Made by a program: the position numbers and the translations under genes. The notes under the pieces were generated by a model. It searched no databases, was not told the DNA's origin, and was given only the letters and a program-made list of their open reading frames with translations. DNA of 64,000 nucleotides from Sipunculus nudus (taxonomy: Eukaryota > Annelida > Sipuncula > Golfingiida > Sipunculidae): the NCBI GenBank assembly GCA_026874595.1, contig CM049315.1:67651916-67715915 (forward strand). Reading direction: 5' to 3'. Shown here piece after piece: positions 50,721 through 62,467 of the stretch (positions are counted from its first letter, which is position 1; the number at the start of each line of letters is the position of its first letter).

Positions 50721-52800
50721 AACTCAAAGCCTAAAGCCAAATACAAACCTGTGCAACAGGATATACATAAGGTATAATGCTTCCATCACAACATGCTTGA
50801 CCATTATTGCAAAGTAGTTGATTACTGTTCAAGTACACGTGTGACACATTGTTACAGGCGCTCTTTTTATTATGTGACACGGGCGTTACTCCTGTTGTGG
50901 CACTCGTGTCTGGCTGTGTATTACATTCTATGTTTAATCCGTACAGGTTGAACTCTTGTTGTCGTGCTGGCTAGGGGCGAGATCACGTGTACACCATGGT
51001 GTGTAGAGGCACGGCGATGTTTTCTAGAGAATTCCTGAAACGCGTGTTTACTGTTGAGTAAGGTCCTTATAGACTGTTTGAAAAGTGGGAAATTCTCAGC
51101 ATGGGGTGTGAAGGTATATAAAGGGGCTGTTTTTTAGAACCAGAGAGAACATCAGAGCAGATTCTAGCGGACGCAGAAGCCTGTGTCAGGACCTTATCGG
51201 ACGAATGCAGCAATTATAGATGTTCTAAGACTTTCTCCTGGATTTTATGCATTTGGACTTCAGTTTACTTTCTGGGTTGTTGCAGGAACTTTCCACTGGA
51301 CTGTCATTCTCCAAGAGTTTACCTTTAAAGGACTTATCGTTGTGATGGTGTTGGTATCCAGGTACTGTACCATTATTTTTCTATGTGATTGTACTGACTT
51401 GTTGCTATACTGCTGTTTTACTGTATAATTGTATTGATTTAGTGTATTGTAATGTTAGGGTTTTTTTTAGAATAAATTATAGTTATTTGTTAACAAAAAA
51501 CCACTGACTTCTTTATTCATTCCCCTAGACATTTCACGCTGCCTAGTGTTCCAGATTCTGATTTTTTTTTATCTCCATTACGAAATTTGTGTTCATCAAG
51601 CATACGTGACCTTTTTATATAAGGTTCCGTAACACACATACATGTACAAAGCATGTATGTACTAAATATTTTGAACCCGAGTAATAGCACCAATTACATA
51701 AACGTCACTCCTGAAATACTGGCATGGATGTACACAACACAAAAAATATTGTAGTCGGCACCACAAGTTTTGTGTATTAGGAAGCTATCAAAGATGTATG
51801 GACATGCAAAATCTCAAGCACATACTTCAAACCTCTCTTAAGCTATATGTGCACAGATGCATGAAACACAAAAACAATTGTAGGTGGCACAACAAGTCCT
51901 GTTGATGATACCCAAGATGTACAGATATGCGTAATTTTAGGCTGACATATCAAATCCCTCTTGAGAGGGATATGCAGGGACATTATCACTGTGCAAATAT
52001 CATTGTAGGTGGCAACACCAGTCTTGTGGCCAAAATTCATCGAACCCAAACTATTTGAACCAACTTGAGAGAAGTCATGTCTGGGATCATCTACGTGAAA
52101 TAAAGAACCATTTGGCTGTATGACTTTAGAGAAGAAGATTTTCAAAATTTTCCAGCTTTATCTCGATAAAATGCAAGTCAATGCAGGTGGTGACACAAAA
52201 AACTCAATCCTACAACATTTAAATGTGACTGATTTTTGCATAAAATTTGGGGTTGCTTGCTCCTGCTGAAATCCTGCAGAAATTATGGGTTTATGTATTG
52301 ATGACAGATGACCCTCGTACAAAAAAGGTTGATGCAGGTGGCGCCACTAATACCTCAACTTTAGATATGACTCATGTGACCAACATTTGCTTCACATTTG
52401 GTGATGATAGCTTCTGTTGTTTCTGAGACTGTAATTTTACTTTGCCTTTTCTGCCAAATGACTAAGTTCAGCTGTAACTCAGCCAAAAATCACCAAATTG
52501 GAACCATTCGAACAAATTTGGAGAGATTGTTTCTGGGATTATTTCTGTGAAATATTGAAAAATTTGGCTCGCCATTAATTTTCAGAGAAGAAAAATTTTT
52601 AAAGGTTTCTGAGCTTTTTCCCTATAAAATCTAAGTCAATGCAGATAGCAAAAAAAATAAGCAAATCCAATATTTAAGATGTCTGATTTTTTGCATAGAA
52701 TTTGGTGATGCTAGCTCCTGCCATTTTTGAGATAGTATGAATTAACTTACAGACAATGGACAAGGCCACACCATCACATAAGCTCACAGGTTCATTAAAA
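50721..52800 (+). mobile_element. family B element, copy 4, interrupted by a solo LTR
   Basis: The degraded 5' end (AAGCCTAAAGCC, then ACAAACCTGTGCA at about 50742) continues as 'ataaggtataatgcttcc' up to the LTR at 50850 and resumes after it with 'gtactaaatattttgaac' and 'ctggcatggatgtacacaac'. The 3' end is CACAGGTTCATTAAAA. GGTGGCGCCACT (one mismatch) is at 52337-52348. Many modules found in copies 1-3 are missing. Confidence 0.75.
50850..51634 (+). mobile_element. solo LTR, copy 2, inserted in family B copy 4
   Basis: TGTTACAGGC...TTCCGTAACA, flanked on both sides by CACAT (perfect 5-bp target duplication). A TATA box TATATAAAG is at 51115-51123, a polyadenylation signal AATAAA at 51471-51476, then TTAACAAAAAACCACTGACT, exactly as in copy 1. 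With a TATA box and an intact duplication it looks younger than copy 1, where the TATA is not recognisable. The 81-residue frame at 51183-51428 is not a gene. Confidence 0.9.
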
Positions 52801-53434
52801 AGAATAAGCAGGAGAAACACAAAATTTAAAGGAAATAAATAAAAGTTCAAGGCATTAGTTGGTAACAGACATCTAAAAAATATCCTTTGTAAGCTGAACA
52901 TCATTTGTATATCAGGAGATCGCATTTACAAACACACTGTGATAGTTTTTTTTTAATATAACATAAAGCAAGAGACAAAGGTAAAATGTTTCCATGCAAA
53001 ATACGCAACTTTCAGGTGAGCGACTGTCAGATGCATAAAATTCCAGTTGGGCGACATGCTGAATGAACAACATTCTAAAATAATAAAATATGGACTATAA
53101 TATTGAACATTTAGTTTCACCCTTGATAACTTTTATCCACAAAATAGCTAACTGTAAGTGTTTCCTTAAAAAACAATGCAAATATACTAAAATGAAATCA
53201 GCCTTAATTATTATCTTTATTAACACTTCACTCCATTTTGTTTGGAGTATATTCAGTCTAATCGGCCAAAATCTTTTGCAGTATACCTGTGCATGTGGTG
53301 ACATGACAGAACATTGTCACTCAAAATGAAAAGGGTATACTTGCTCGAATTTCATTCCACCATACCATAATTGATAAGTTTTAGAAGCCTTTATGTGATA
53401 CATATTAAAATTATCTATATATGATAATAAGAAC
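52801..53434. other. non-coding, downstream of the WD40-type gene
   Basis: AT-rich. Open frames on both strands at 53090-53329 mirror each other and have no domain. This would be 3' flank of the minus-strand terminal exon. Confidence 0.4.
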
Positions 53435-53454
53435 AAAATATAAATCCATATCTA

Positions 53455-53460
53455 TTTATT
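53455..53460 (-). terminator. AATAAA polyadenylation signal
   Basis: TTTATT on the plus strand, AATAAA on the minus strand, about 50 nt after the stop codon at 53511-53513. Cleavage would be expected at about 53430-53445. It supports reading the exon at 53511-53658 as terminal. Confidence 0.55.
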
Positions 53461-53510
53461 ACAGATTGTTGCTCATTCAGCATGTCTCTGGGATGTAGCA
53501 CATCTGACAG

Positions 53511-53658
53511 TCACATATCTGTAGTTCGTGTAACTGACAGTTGCTCAAATGAAAGTCGTGCATCTGGCAGGACACCACCAGATGCAACAAGTCCTCTTGT
53601 CTGATTATCTGAATATTCATAAACTTTGATGGTATCTGAAGCAGTGGTGACTATTAAT
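53511..53658 (-). CDS. terminal exon of a WD40/beta-propeller-type protein
   Basis: On the minus strand, TTATCATAAAACTTGTTTCAG precedes an exon with 1 + 147 coding nt: 48 residues and TGA. It starts LIVTTASDTIKVYEYSDN and ends SFEQLSVTRTTDM. The S-D-T-I-K-V-Y pattern with preceding hydrophobic strand residues is typical of the inner strands of a WD repeat (family knowledge). The remaining ~30 residues form a polar tail. The upstream exon must end with two bases of a split codon; I did not find it between 53659 and 64000, so the rest of the gene may lie outside the window. A processed or orphan exon is a weaker alternative. The specific WD protein is not recognised. Confidence 0.65.
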
Positions 53659-54315
53659 CTGAAACAAGTTTTATGATAATTAAAGGGTTGTCATTCTAAT
53701 TAATGTTCAACATTTATCTTCCAAATGGTTTATTTCGGGAGACTTTTTTTTACAGTTTTCTAAATGTGCGCTGACGGTTCAGGTTGCCCAGCATGTCATT
53801 TAATCCTTGTTATCATGTAATGGCAGGAAAATTAATACAATATTTAATATTGTTTGAAGATATCTTCATAAACCTGTCCAACCTAGATCAAGAAATGATT
53901 AATTAAGATTTAAGTGGAATTCATGTTAATTACAAGATATCTACTTCAGAGAATGTTTACTTAATGCTTAGCACTAGGATCTACCATTCTACCAGCGCCA
54001 TTTCGTCCCTCTGACATTAGAGAGTCTACAACCAGGGAATTAGAATCAGAGTGCCTTTACAGTCTTCAACAAAGACCACACTTCAAGGCTTTATGAGGAT
54101 GCAAATATTTTCGTCATTTTTGACAATGCCTCATGGCCTAAATTCAACAGGACCAGTGGCTGTTGCAATATATTATCCTTCATCGCTTGTATCATGACTC
54201 AAGTAAGGCCTCCCATTCTAATATAAATGCCTATTAGAGTCATATATTCATGGCAAGATACTCTATCAATATCAAAAGATATCCTTGTATTGATATTTTA
54301 ACAATTCATATATTG
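53659..54315 (-). other. presumed intron of the WD40-type gene
   Basis: Begins at the acceptor of the terminal exon. No further exon was recognised. Confidence 0.4.
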
Positions 54316-54428
54316 AATACCTCCACCGGCAGGTGTTAACTTTTTTATCATTGTTTGTTGGTTATTCAGTTGGTTAGTTGCATGCATGGTTATTTGGTTG
54401 GTTTCACTTTCATGAACATTACTGAATC
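54316..54428 (+). mobile_element. dispersed element end with ACCTCCACC hairpin
   Basis: ACCTCCACCGGCAGGTGTTA followed by GTTTGTTGGTTATTCAGTTG. Third copy of the block at 12564 and 48238. It abuts family C copy 3 directly. Confidence 0.5.
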
Positions 54429-54835
54429 AACTAGATATTTCTTGGCACCGCAGGTGCCATAGTATCCCCAGACAATTAATCCCCCCCCCCCTCCTTTAAG
54501 AATAGGCCCCCCATCTTCAGCAACAATTAATATCAGACCACTCTCATAGAAAAGGTCACTCTCATAGAAAAGGTCATGACCCAAATTTCAATATACATCA
54601 TACAATATACATCCCCTAACCCATGTCTATGTATATGCATAATATGAAAGAAATCTGTCCATTAGTTTTTGACTTATAATGTTCACAGTACTGTTAAGTG
54701 GCAATGATGGGGTATTAAACGGCACAAAAACAAGTAAAAGAATAACAGGTGGCACCACCAGTTTCCAGTACATGACAATACTATCCAAGATCTTCGGTCA
54801 AGTTGATTTTTGGACCAATCCATGCATCCCTTATT
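54429..54835 (+). mobile_element. family C element, copy 3 (5' part only)
   Basis: It has the best-preserved family C 5' end: AACTAGATATTTCTTGGC, perfect hairpin GGCACC-GCA-GGTGCC (54444-54458) and GTATCCCCAGACAA (54462-54475). AGGTCATGACCC is at 54571-54582 and a GGTGGCACCACC block at about 54749. The sequence then passes into family D modules without a family C 3' end. Confidence 0.7.
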
Positions 54836-55698
54836 GTGAGATATGTGAGATCTATACACATGCAAAATTTTGTCCCAATCGGTCAAACGGTTTCCGAGAT
54901 ATGAGCTTGGATGTCTGCAGCGTAAACTAGCATGTAGGTGGCGCCACCTGTCAAAAATCAAGAAAGCTATCCAAGATGTATAAACCTGCAAAATTTTAGG
55001 CAGATAAGTCAAACCACTGCGGAGATATGAGTAATTTTATCCCACGGCAGACAAACAGACGGACGCTGTGCAAAAATGGTCGCAGGTGGCGCAACCAGTT
55101 TTGCATATGATAAAAGAGCTATGTAAGATCTATACACATGCAAAATTTTGGCCCAATCAGTCAAACGGTTCCTGAGATATAAGCCTGGATGTCTGCAGCA
55201 AAAACATAAATGTAGGTGGCACCACCTGCCACAAAATCCAGAAAGCTATCCAAGATGTACAAACCTGCAAAAATTTAGGCAGGTAAGTCAAACCTGTGCA
55301 GAGATATGAGTGATTTTATCCCAAGGCAGATGAACAGATGAACGCTGTGCAAAAATGGTTGCAGGTGGCGCCACCATTTTTTATGTATGTGATAAAGCTA
55401 TCCAAGGGCTACATTTGTCAAAAATTTTTTCTGGATCGGTCAAACGGTTCCTGAGATATGTGGGTTTATGTGTGGAAACAGACGCTCAGATGGACGCATT
55501 GGAGAGAGGAAAGGTCAGAGGTCAAAACAAAATAGGGGCGCAGCAGTTCACATATGTGACCTGAACATAATCCCGGGTTTCGTAAAATTCTGCCCAGAGG
55601 TTACGGAGGAGTTCTCCAGACATACGCCGCGGCGGCAGCGCCGGTTGGCTGAAAACATAGAATCCGCAAACTCTGTTTTGGCGGATACAATTAAGCTC
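54836..55698 (+). mobile_element. family D module array with 3' hairpin
   Basis: Alternating modules of about 130-150 bp. One type contains 'atctatacacatgcaaaatt', 'ggtcaaacggttcctgag' and 'gatgtctgcag'; the other 'ctatccaagatgta', 'ggcagataagtcaaacc' and 'cggacgctgtgcaaaaatgg'. The modules meet at GGTGGCGCCACC (54937 and 55364) or near variants (55085, about 55212). After a GCCGCGGCGGCAGCGCCGG tract the array ends in a hairpin, GAATCCGCAAAC / GTTTTGGCGGATAC (55660-55688). No coding content. Confidence 0.7.
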
Positions 55699-55898
55699 AT
55701 TCTTAGATTATTATGAGGCACAAGCTATGACATCTTAGAAAACAATGCTGATATCAAATACAGTAACATTTGAAAAAAGAAAGACTTCATGCAATTGCCA
55801 AAAAGTAACAGTATTAAAAAATCAAAAGAGTGGCGTCATCCATATTTAATATGCTTAACTTATATTATGCTTGAAGACAGCATTATTTTTGGGTAATC
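55699..55898. other. short non-coding spacer
   Basis: Between the family D array and the MITE. Nothing was recognised. Confidence 0.4.
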
Positions 55899-56588
55899 CT
55901 TCCTGCCCTAACAGTTAAGGCAGGAAGGTTCAAATTTCTGGCCTTACAACCTTCTTGCCCTAGCCATGCCCCTACCTACCTTAAATATATGAAGGTACCC
56001 CTTTCCACCCAAACACACTTTCAACCCTACCAATGCCCCTGCCCATCTGTTACTCATAAAGTCTTTTAAGTTTCATGCTCCAAATATATATTAACCTCTC
56101 AATTTGTCAACATTTGTAGGGGCAAAGAGGCAACCTCCCGTTGTTGGTGAGAATTTAGCTGACCACAGTAAAATAGAACAAAAAGGCTGGCTGAAGTATT
56201 TTTCTAATTATATAACTATAGTAAAATAAATGGAGTAACTCTGTAATATAGTTTCATGAGTTTATCATTTCACCCCTTAAAATACTGAAAAGTAAGTAAG
56301 ATATTAGTAAGCACCAAAATGCTTGACTGTAAACCTTGTGGACATTGTTTATAATTCAGTTACTGCATCTATATGTAATGAATACGTTATTTATCAAGCC
56401 CCCAAATCACAGAGTTTCAAGCCCAAATCTTGTAACATAGTAATTACTGGTGTTCTTTCCAGTTTAACTGAGGTTTGTAAAGGTGTGTACGTGTTACAGT
56501 AAGGGCAGGAAGGTCTACCTTCATACCCAATCAGTGTTAGGGCAAGATGGTGTGCATTAATTAATGCATTAACTGTTAGGGCATGAAG
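55899..56588. mobile_element. MITE-like element, 690 bp, 19-bp terminal inverted repeats
   Basis: Left end CTTCCTGCCCTAACAGTTA; the reverse complement of the right end is CTTCATGCCCTAACAGTTA, 18 of 19 identical. Immediately inside the left end is a hairpin, CCTTCCTGCC / GGCAGGAAGG (55898-55928). Related words recur inside: TTCTTGCCCTAG at about 55952, AAGGGCAGGAAGGT at about 56502, TTAGGGCAAGATGG at about 56537. No obvious target-site duplication, no ORF. Confidence 0.75.
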
Positions 56589-57485
56589 CACTCCCTATTT
56601 TTTTTTATCAGAATTTATTTGACATCTTAATTGTTTACTCACTTGGCATGGGACTTTGTTCAATATACAACCTAGAACACTTTTACTGAGAACGGTGAAC
56701 AGTTTCAACATTAAATATTTAACATCACAACCAATATGTGCCTTTGATGACAGGAAGGATTTTCAGCAGGACATTTGTTGTACTAGAATTTCATGTTCTC
56801 TGAGCACGCCATTTTGCTATTTACTATTCCCTTTGAATATGGGAACAATATAAAGCATTAAATATGTAATATCAGAACAGTATGTTATTTGAATTAACAA
56901 TTTTGCTTGATATTGTATCTATGAATATGGCAACAATAAAAAACATTCACTATGTAAGCATAAAATTAAATCAAACTTCATTTGATAATGCCATTTCTTT
57001 AATGTTTTGCATTTTCTATTTAATCAAGACAACAGTTTAAAACAGGACACATGTAATGTTGGGATTTAATATTCCTTGTGCACTGCATTTTACATATTTG
57101 TAATATATTATTTATAAATTTATTTTTCATTTTAATATTTAAAATATTTTTCAACAACTGAAGATGAGCATGAATTAAACATATACACACAAAAGTAATT
57201 TTAAATCCTGAAAATCCAAGGTGCAATGGCAAAAAATCTCTCTTAAACTAGAATATAGGTAGTCTACAAGCAACTGGTATGTCGATCTGCCATATCACAG
57301 GGGCACGTACATGTAAAGTAAGGCCTGGAATGTTCCTGACATGACATTACTCTGATGCCAATTAAACTCCTCATATATGTGCAAATTTCACCAAAAACAG
57401 ATCTATACAGATGGATACACCATGCAAAATTTCAGGCTAAATCACCAATCCACTACTGAGAAAAGGTGAATCCATTTATTTAAAA
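56589..57485. other. AT-rich non-coding sequence
   Basis: Short open frames at 56656-57232 have no family signal. Possibly intron of the WD40-type gene. Confidence 0.4.
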
Positions 57486-60073
57486 ACAAGGCCTACAGGC
57501 CTAATGCAAACCTGTGCATATGGATATACACCAGGTATAATGCTTCAATGCTGAACCACTACTTTTCATATATATGAACAATGCAAGTACTAAACATTTT
57601 GAACAAGAAACAATACACAAACATCACTGCTGAAATTCTGGCATGGGTGCACACAACACAAAAATTATTGTAGGTGGCACCACCAGTCTTGTATATGACA
57701 AAGCTATTTGACATGTATAAATATGCCCAATTTCAGGCTGATATATCAAATTCCTCCGTAGAATTAAGCAGGCACATACACTTTGCAAAAGTCATTGTAG
57801 ATGGTGACACCTGTCTTGTGAACGAGAAAGCCATTAAAGACACATAGACAGGTCAGAATATCAGGCCTTGAGTCTGATGCACTGGGCTGACCAGGCTTAG
57901 GCGAGAAAGGCTGTTGCCCTGAGTGTACTGTGACAAATTACTTGCTCAGGCTACTGCACTGAGTGAACTCTTGACCTGCACCTGGCTAGACTGAGTGAAC
58001 TTTTGACCTGTACTTGGCTGCGCTGAATGAACATGAGGTGATCACATGATACTCATGAGGTGATCACATGCTACCAATGAAATGATCACATGCTGCCCAT
58101 GAGGTGATCACATGCCTTGTGCTTGGCTGCACTGATTGAACTCTTGGCCTAAATCTGGCTGCACTGAATTAACTCTTGATCTGTTGCCAAATCTGAAACA
58201 ACTGGCAGTTTTTCAACCTATTCAAGAAACATACACAATCTTGGCCTGTTATGTAACCCTGCTAAAATTTATCCAACACAACCATTTGAACAAACTTGAG
58301 AAGGCTCACCTCTGGGATCATTTCTGTAAAATATTGAACAATTTGGCTGGACTCTTTACAAGAAGAAGAAGTTTTTATCAGCTTTTTCCCTGTAAAATCT
58401 AAGTAAATGCAGATAGCAAAAATAAGCTGAATCCATCAACATTTGATATGTGACTGATAATTGCATAAAATTTGGGGATGGTAGCTCCTGCTATTCCTGA
58501 GAAATTATGAATAGTGTACAGATGATATGTAATATCATAAATCTACATTTTTTAAAAGCTTTTAAAAAACATTCTTGTCAATATTTTCCATAGATATTCT
58601 GAAATCTAAATGTCTAGAGGCATGATGTAATGGATGCTGATAAACTGGTGTTAGGCTAGATGTATCTGCTTCACACAGCTAACATATATGGTAAAATGAC
58701 TCAATTCAATCTTTATAATTCAGCCAAAATTCATTTTTTGGAACCATAAAAGTTAATTATTATTAGAATGATTCAGGGAATTATTCTTGCAAAATATTAA
58801 ACAAACTGGCCTCAGTATCATGTCGAAAAACGTTCTGTAGGTTTATAACTCATATGGGAAAATACAGCAAAATGGCAAAGTAAGCTTCCCATAACTCAGC
58901 CAAAAATCATTGAACCAAAACCATTTGAACAAACTTGAATTATCAACCTCTAAGGATAATTAATGTGTGAGATTTAAGAATTTGGCCCAGTGGTTTTTGA
59001 GAAGAAGATTTTTGTAGCCAATTAGCTAACATGGGCTGTCATGGCATATGACTAAATTCAGCTTCCCATAACTCAGCCAAAAGTCACTGAACTGAGACCA
59101 TTTGAACAAACTTGAATTATCAATATCTAAGGATAATTAATGTGTGAGATTTAAGAATTTGGCCCAGTGGTTTTTGAGAAGAAGATTTTTGTAGCCACTT
59201 AGCTTACATGGGCTGTTATGGCATGTGACTAAATTCAGCTTCCCATAACTCAGCCAAAAGTCACTGAACTGAGACCATTTTAACAAACTGGAATTATCAA
59301 CATCTAAGGATAATTAATGTGTTAGATTTAAGAATTTGGCCCAGTAGTTTTTGAGAAGAAGATTTTTGTAGCCACTTAGCTAATATGGGCTGTTATGGCA
59401 TATGACTTAATTCAGCTTCCCATAACTTAGCCAAAAGTCACTGAACTGAGACCATCTGAACAAACTTAAGAAAACACTACCCTAGGATCATTTCTGTGCG
59501 ATATTAAACAATTTGGCCACTTCGTTTCAGAGAAGAAGTTATTTGTAGCTGTCAGTATGATACAGGCACTGATGACCCCCGTAAAAAAAAGTGCGATGCA
59601 GGTGGCACCACCAATACCTCAATTTCAGATATGACTCATGTGACCAACATTGGCATAAAATTTGGTGATGATAGCTCAAACCATTTCTGAGACTGTAATT
59701 TTAGTATGTTTTTTTGGACAGATGACTAAGTTCAACTTCCTGTAACTCGGCCAAAAATCACCCAACTTAAACCATTCGAACAAACTTGAGAGAGATTGTT
59801 CCAGGAATCATTTCTGTAAAATATTGGACAATCTGGCTGAACAGATTCGGAGAAGAAGATTTTTTAAGCTTATTTAGCTTTTTCCCTATAAAATCTAAGA
59901 AAATGCAGTTAGCCAAAAAATAAGCAAAAACCGATAGTTTTTATTAGATGTCTAATTTTATGCATAAGATTTCGTGATGCTAATTCTTGCCGTTTTCAAG
60001 ATAGTATGGGTTAATGTACAGACGCCGGATGCCGGACGAGGTCACACCATCGCATAAGCTCACAGGTTCGCTA
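57486..60073 (+). mobile_element. family B element, copy 3, with extra tandem modules
   Basis: The 5' end has AGGCCTACAGGCCT (57489-57502) and GCAAACCTGTG. The 3' end is CACAGGTTCGCTAAAAAAA. 'cttcccataactcagccaaa' modules occur at about 58870, 59060, 59236 and 59414 (period 176-185 bp), against two such modules in copies 1 and 2. A four-unit GATCACATG minisatellite is at 58029-58112. A GACGCCGGATGCCGGACGAG tract precedes the 3' end. No coding region. Confidence 0.82.
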
Positions 60074-61110
60074 AAAAAACAGAACAGCAGGTGGCGGCAC
60101 CTGTCTGGTCAACAATAAAGCTATCCATGATTTCAGGCTGATACATCCATCCACTCCTGAGAAATAAGCGATTTTAACCCAAAGCAAACAGATGAATGGA
60201 CGCCAAACAAAAGCAATTGCAGATGGTGCCACCAATCTTGAATACAAGATGGAGGTACACAAGATCTATTAACATGCACAATTTCAGGCCAATACAATGA
60301 ATCACTCCTGAAAAAAGGGCATTTATGTATTCTATTAAAAAAAGAGAAGGTAGGTGGCAACACCTGTCTGGTCTACTAAAAACTTTCCAAGATAGATGTA
60401 CATGCCAAATTCCAGACCAATACATTGAACCACTCCTGAGATATAAGTAATTTTCCTACTAAAGCAAACATACGGATGGATGCCACATGCAAAAACATTT
60501 GCAGATGGCACCACCAGTCTTTAATACAAGATGAAGGTATGCTTGATCTATGGACATGCACAATTTCACCCCAATACATTGAACAAATCACTAATACAAA
60601 CAGATGGCAAAAACATGGATGGATAGTAGGTGACAGATTTTTGGTAAGTCTGGGTAGTGCCACCAAAATATGAATACCTCTGACCTCATTAAATATGCAT
60701 TAACTATGCTGAGAATTTTATTGGGGGTGAGAAACTTTATTGATAAATATGTATAATGAGTTTCATGAAAATCCATCAGATTTTTGGTATTAGTTCCCTG
60801 ACCTCTGACTTTATCAACTATGTGTGGATTTTGCTGGAAATCAACAAAGGTGAGATAATTTATTGATTAACATCTATGTTGAGTTTATCAAAATCCATCA
60901 TATTCCTCGTAAGGAATCAGGGTAACACCGGGTAGCCAAATGACCTCTGACCTTATTAAATATGTGCAGATTTTGCCCATAATCAAACTTGGGCAAGATA
61001 ATCTATTGGTAAGTAGTTATGGTGAGTTTCATGAAAAACCATCACAGCCCCAAAGTAGTTATCATGGCGAAACCTAAAGTTAACGGACACATGGTGGGTA
61101 TACCATAACA
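60074..61110 (+). repeat. further modular repeats downstream of family B copy 3
   Basis: From about 60085 to 60520, units of 130-150 bp begin with CAGGTGGCGGCACCTG, CAGATGGTGCCACC, TAGGTGGCAACACCTG and CAGATGGCACCACC, with 'ccaatacattgaaccactcctgag' between them. From about 60675 to 61050, three units share TGACCTCTGACC, 'ttattaaatatg' and 'gagtttcatgaaaa'. The open frames at 60071-60776 are shadows of these repeats. Confidence 0.6.
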
Positions 61111-62467
61111 CATCCCATCATAGACAAGCATGTAAAAAGGTTAAAACTTTCTATCAACTAAAAGGAAAACCACTACTTAACTATGACAAAATTTAGAATA
61201 AGTTTTATAATCATAGACATCATACAACTGATTATTGAAATTATAAATCATTCCAAGATCTAGCTTTGATGCAAGATACAAAGTCCTGCATAGAATTTCT
61301 GTAGGGGATGGGTGGACACAGACTGCAGAAACATTTACAAGCAAGGAAAGCGGAGTCACCTGCACAAAAGCGGTTCAGAATAAACCTGTAATGCAAACAA
61401 AATGTAAAGTAACCATTCAAACAGAAATGCAACATTATATCACAACAACAGTGTCAAACTCCTACCTCAAATATAAACTGTTTGGGCATACATTTCCATA
61501 ATCCTTGTGAATATATTCATCTTGCATCCATCATATCTGTGGTTTAGTGTACTGGATGCTGTTGTTGTAAAAAGGATATGTCACCCAACAGACTTACTCC
61601 ACAGGCATCCAGATCAAATACTGGATGCTACTCTACGGACCATCTATAATCGGACTAGATATATATTTTAGAACTGGCTCCCTCCAGCCGACTGCATGTG
61701 TTCAATATAAGAAATAAGTGGACTCTTGGGGAGGGATAAATTAAAAGCAGAGGTGTAGAGTATCAAGCCAGCTCTCAATCATTAGGAGGTAGGGTTACAT
61801 TGATCACAAGTTCTTCACAGCCACAGCAAGATGGTGGCTGTACCTTATATATCAATACAAATACCAACATCAATAGGATACTGGCCTGTAGAGACTGAAA
61901 CATGATAGCAGGGCTACATACAGGTACAGAATCTGGATGCAGAGCATCGTCATCTGATGTGGACTAGATTACATATCACCATGACAACAAGTCAACTGGA
62001 CATATCTATAACCCTCATGCCCGAAGAAGAGGGAGAAGATTCTGCAATCACATCTGTCAGTTTGTCTGCGTTTTTGCATGTGTATGTATTTAAAATTTGG
62101 ACCTTGGGCTTGTTTCAATATACCTGTCTACACTTGAGTCATGACTTGGATCTTGAAGTGCAGTCTCAAGTCTTGAAGCAGTCTCGCATTAGACAACCCT
62201 CAAGACCATTTCAATATCTCTATCCAACTCAAGTCTGCCTTGACCTTTACCGTAAATAACAATATGCTCATTGGTTTAAACTGCATGGTGACCAGTAATA
62301 AATAGGGAGCACACATATGGCTAAATTTAATGTCATTATGTTATACAACAAAACTTTGAGGACTATATTTACTTACAACAACTGTTTTTCATTCAATTCT
62401 GCTCGACCTTTTACAATCAGCAATTTTCAAAAGTCTAACACTGTGAGTGTAACTTCATGATCATATT
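61111..62467. other. non-coding, no gene recognised
   Basis: The open frame at 61957-62259 (100 residues, plus strand) has no recognised domain and no convincing splice context. Otherwise nothing can be supported. Confidence 0.4.

Noticed and set aside
54679-55716. Overlapping open frames on both strands
   Set aside because: They follow family C and D modules and change between copies; no conserved protein.
61957-62259. 100-residue open frame with an acidic stretch
   Set aside because: No domain, no splice signals, and composition typical of chance frames.
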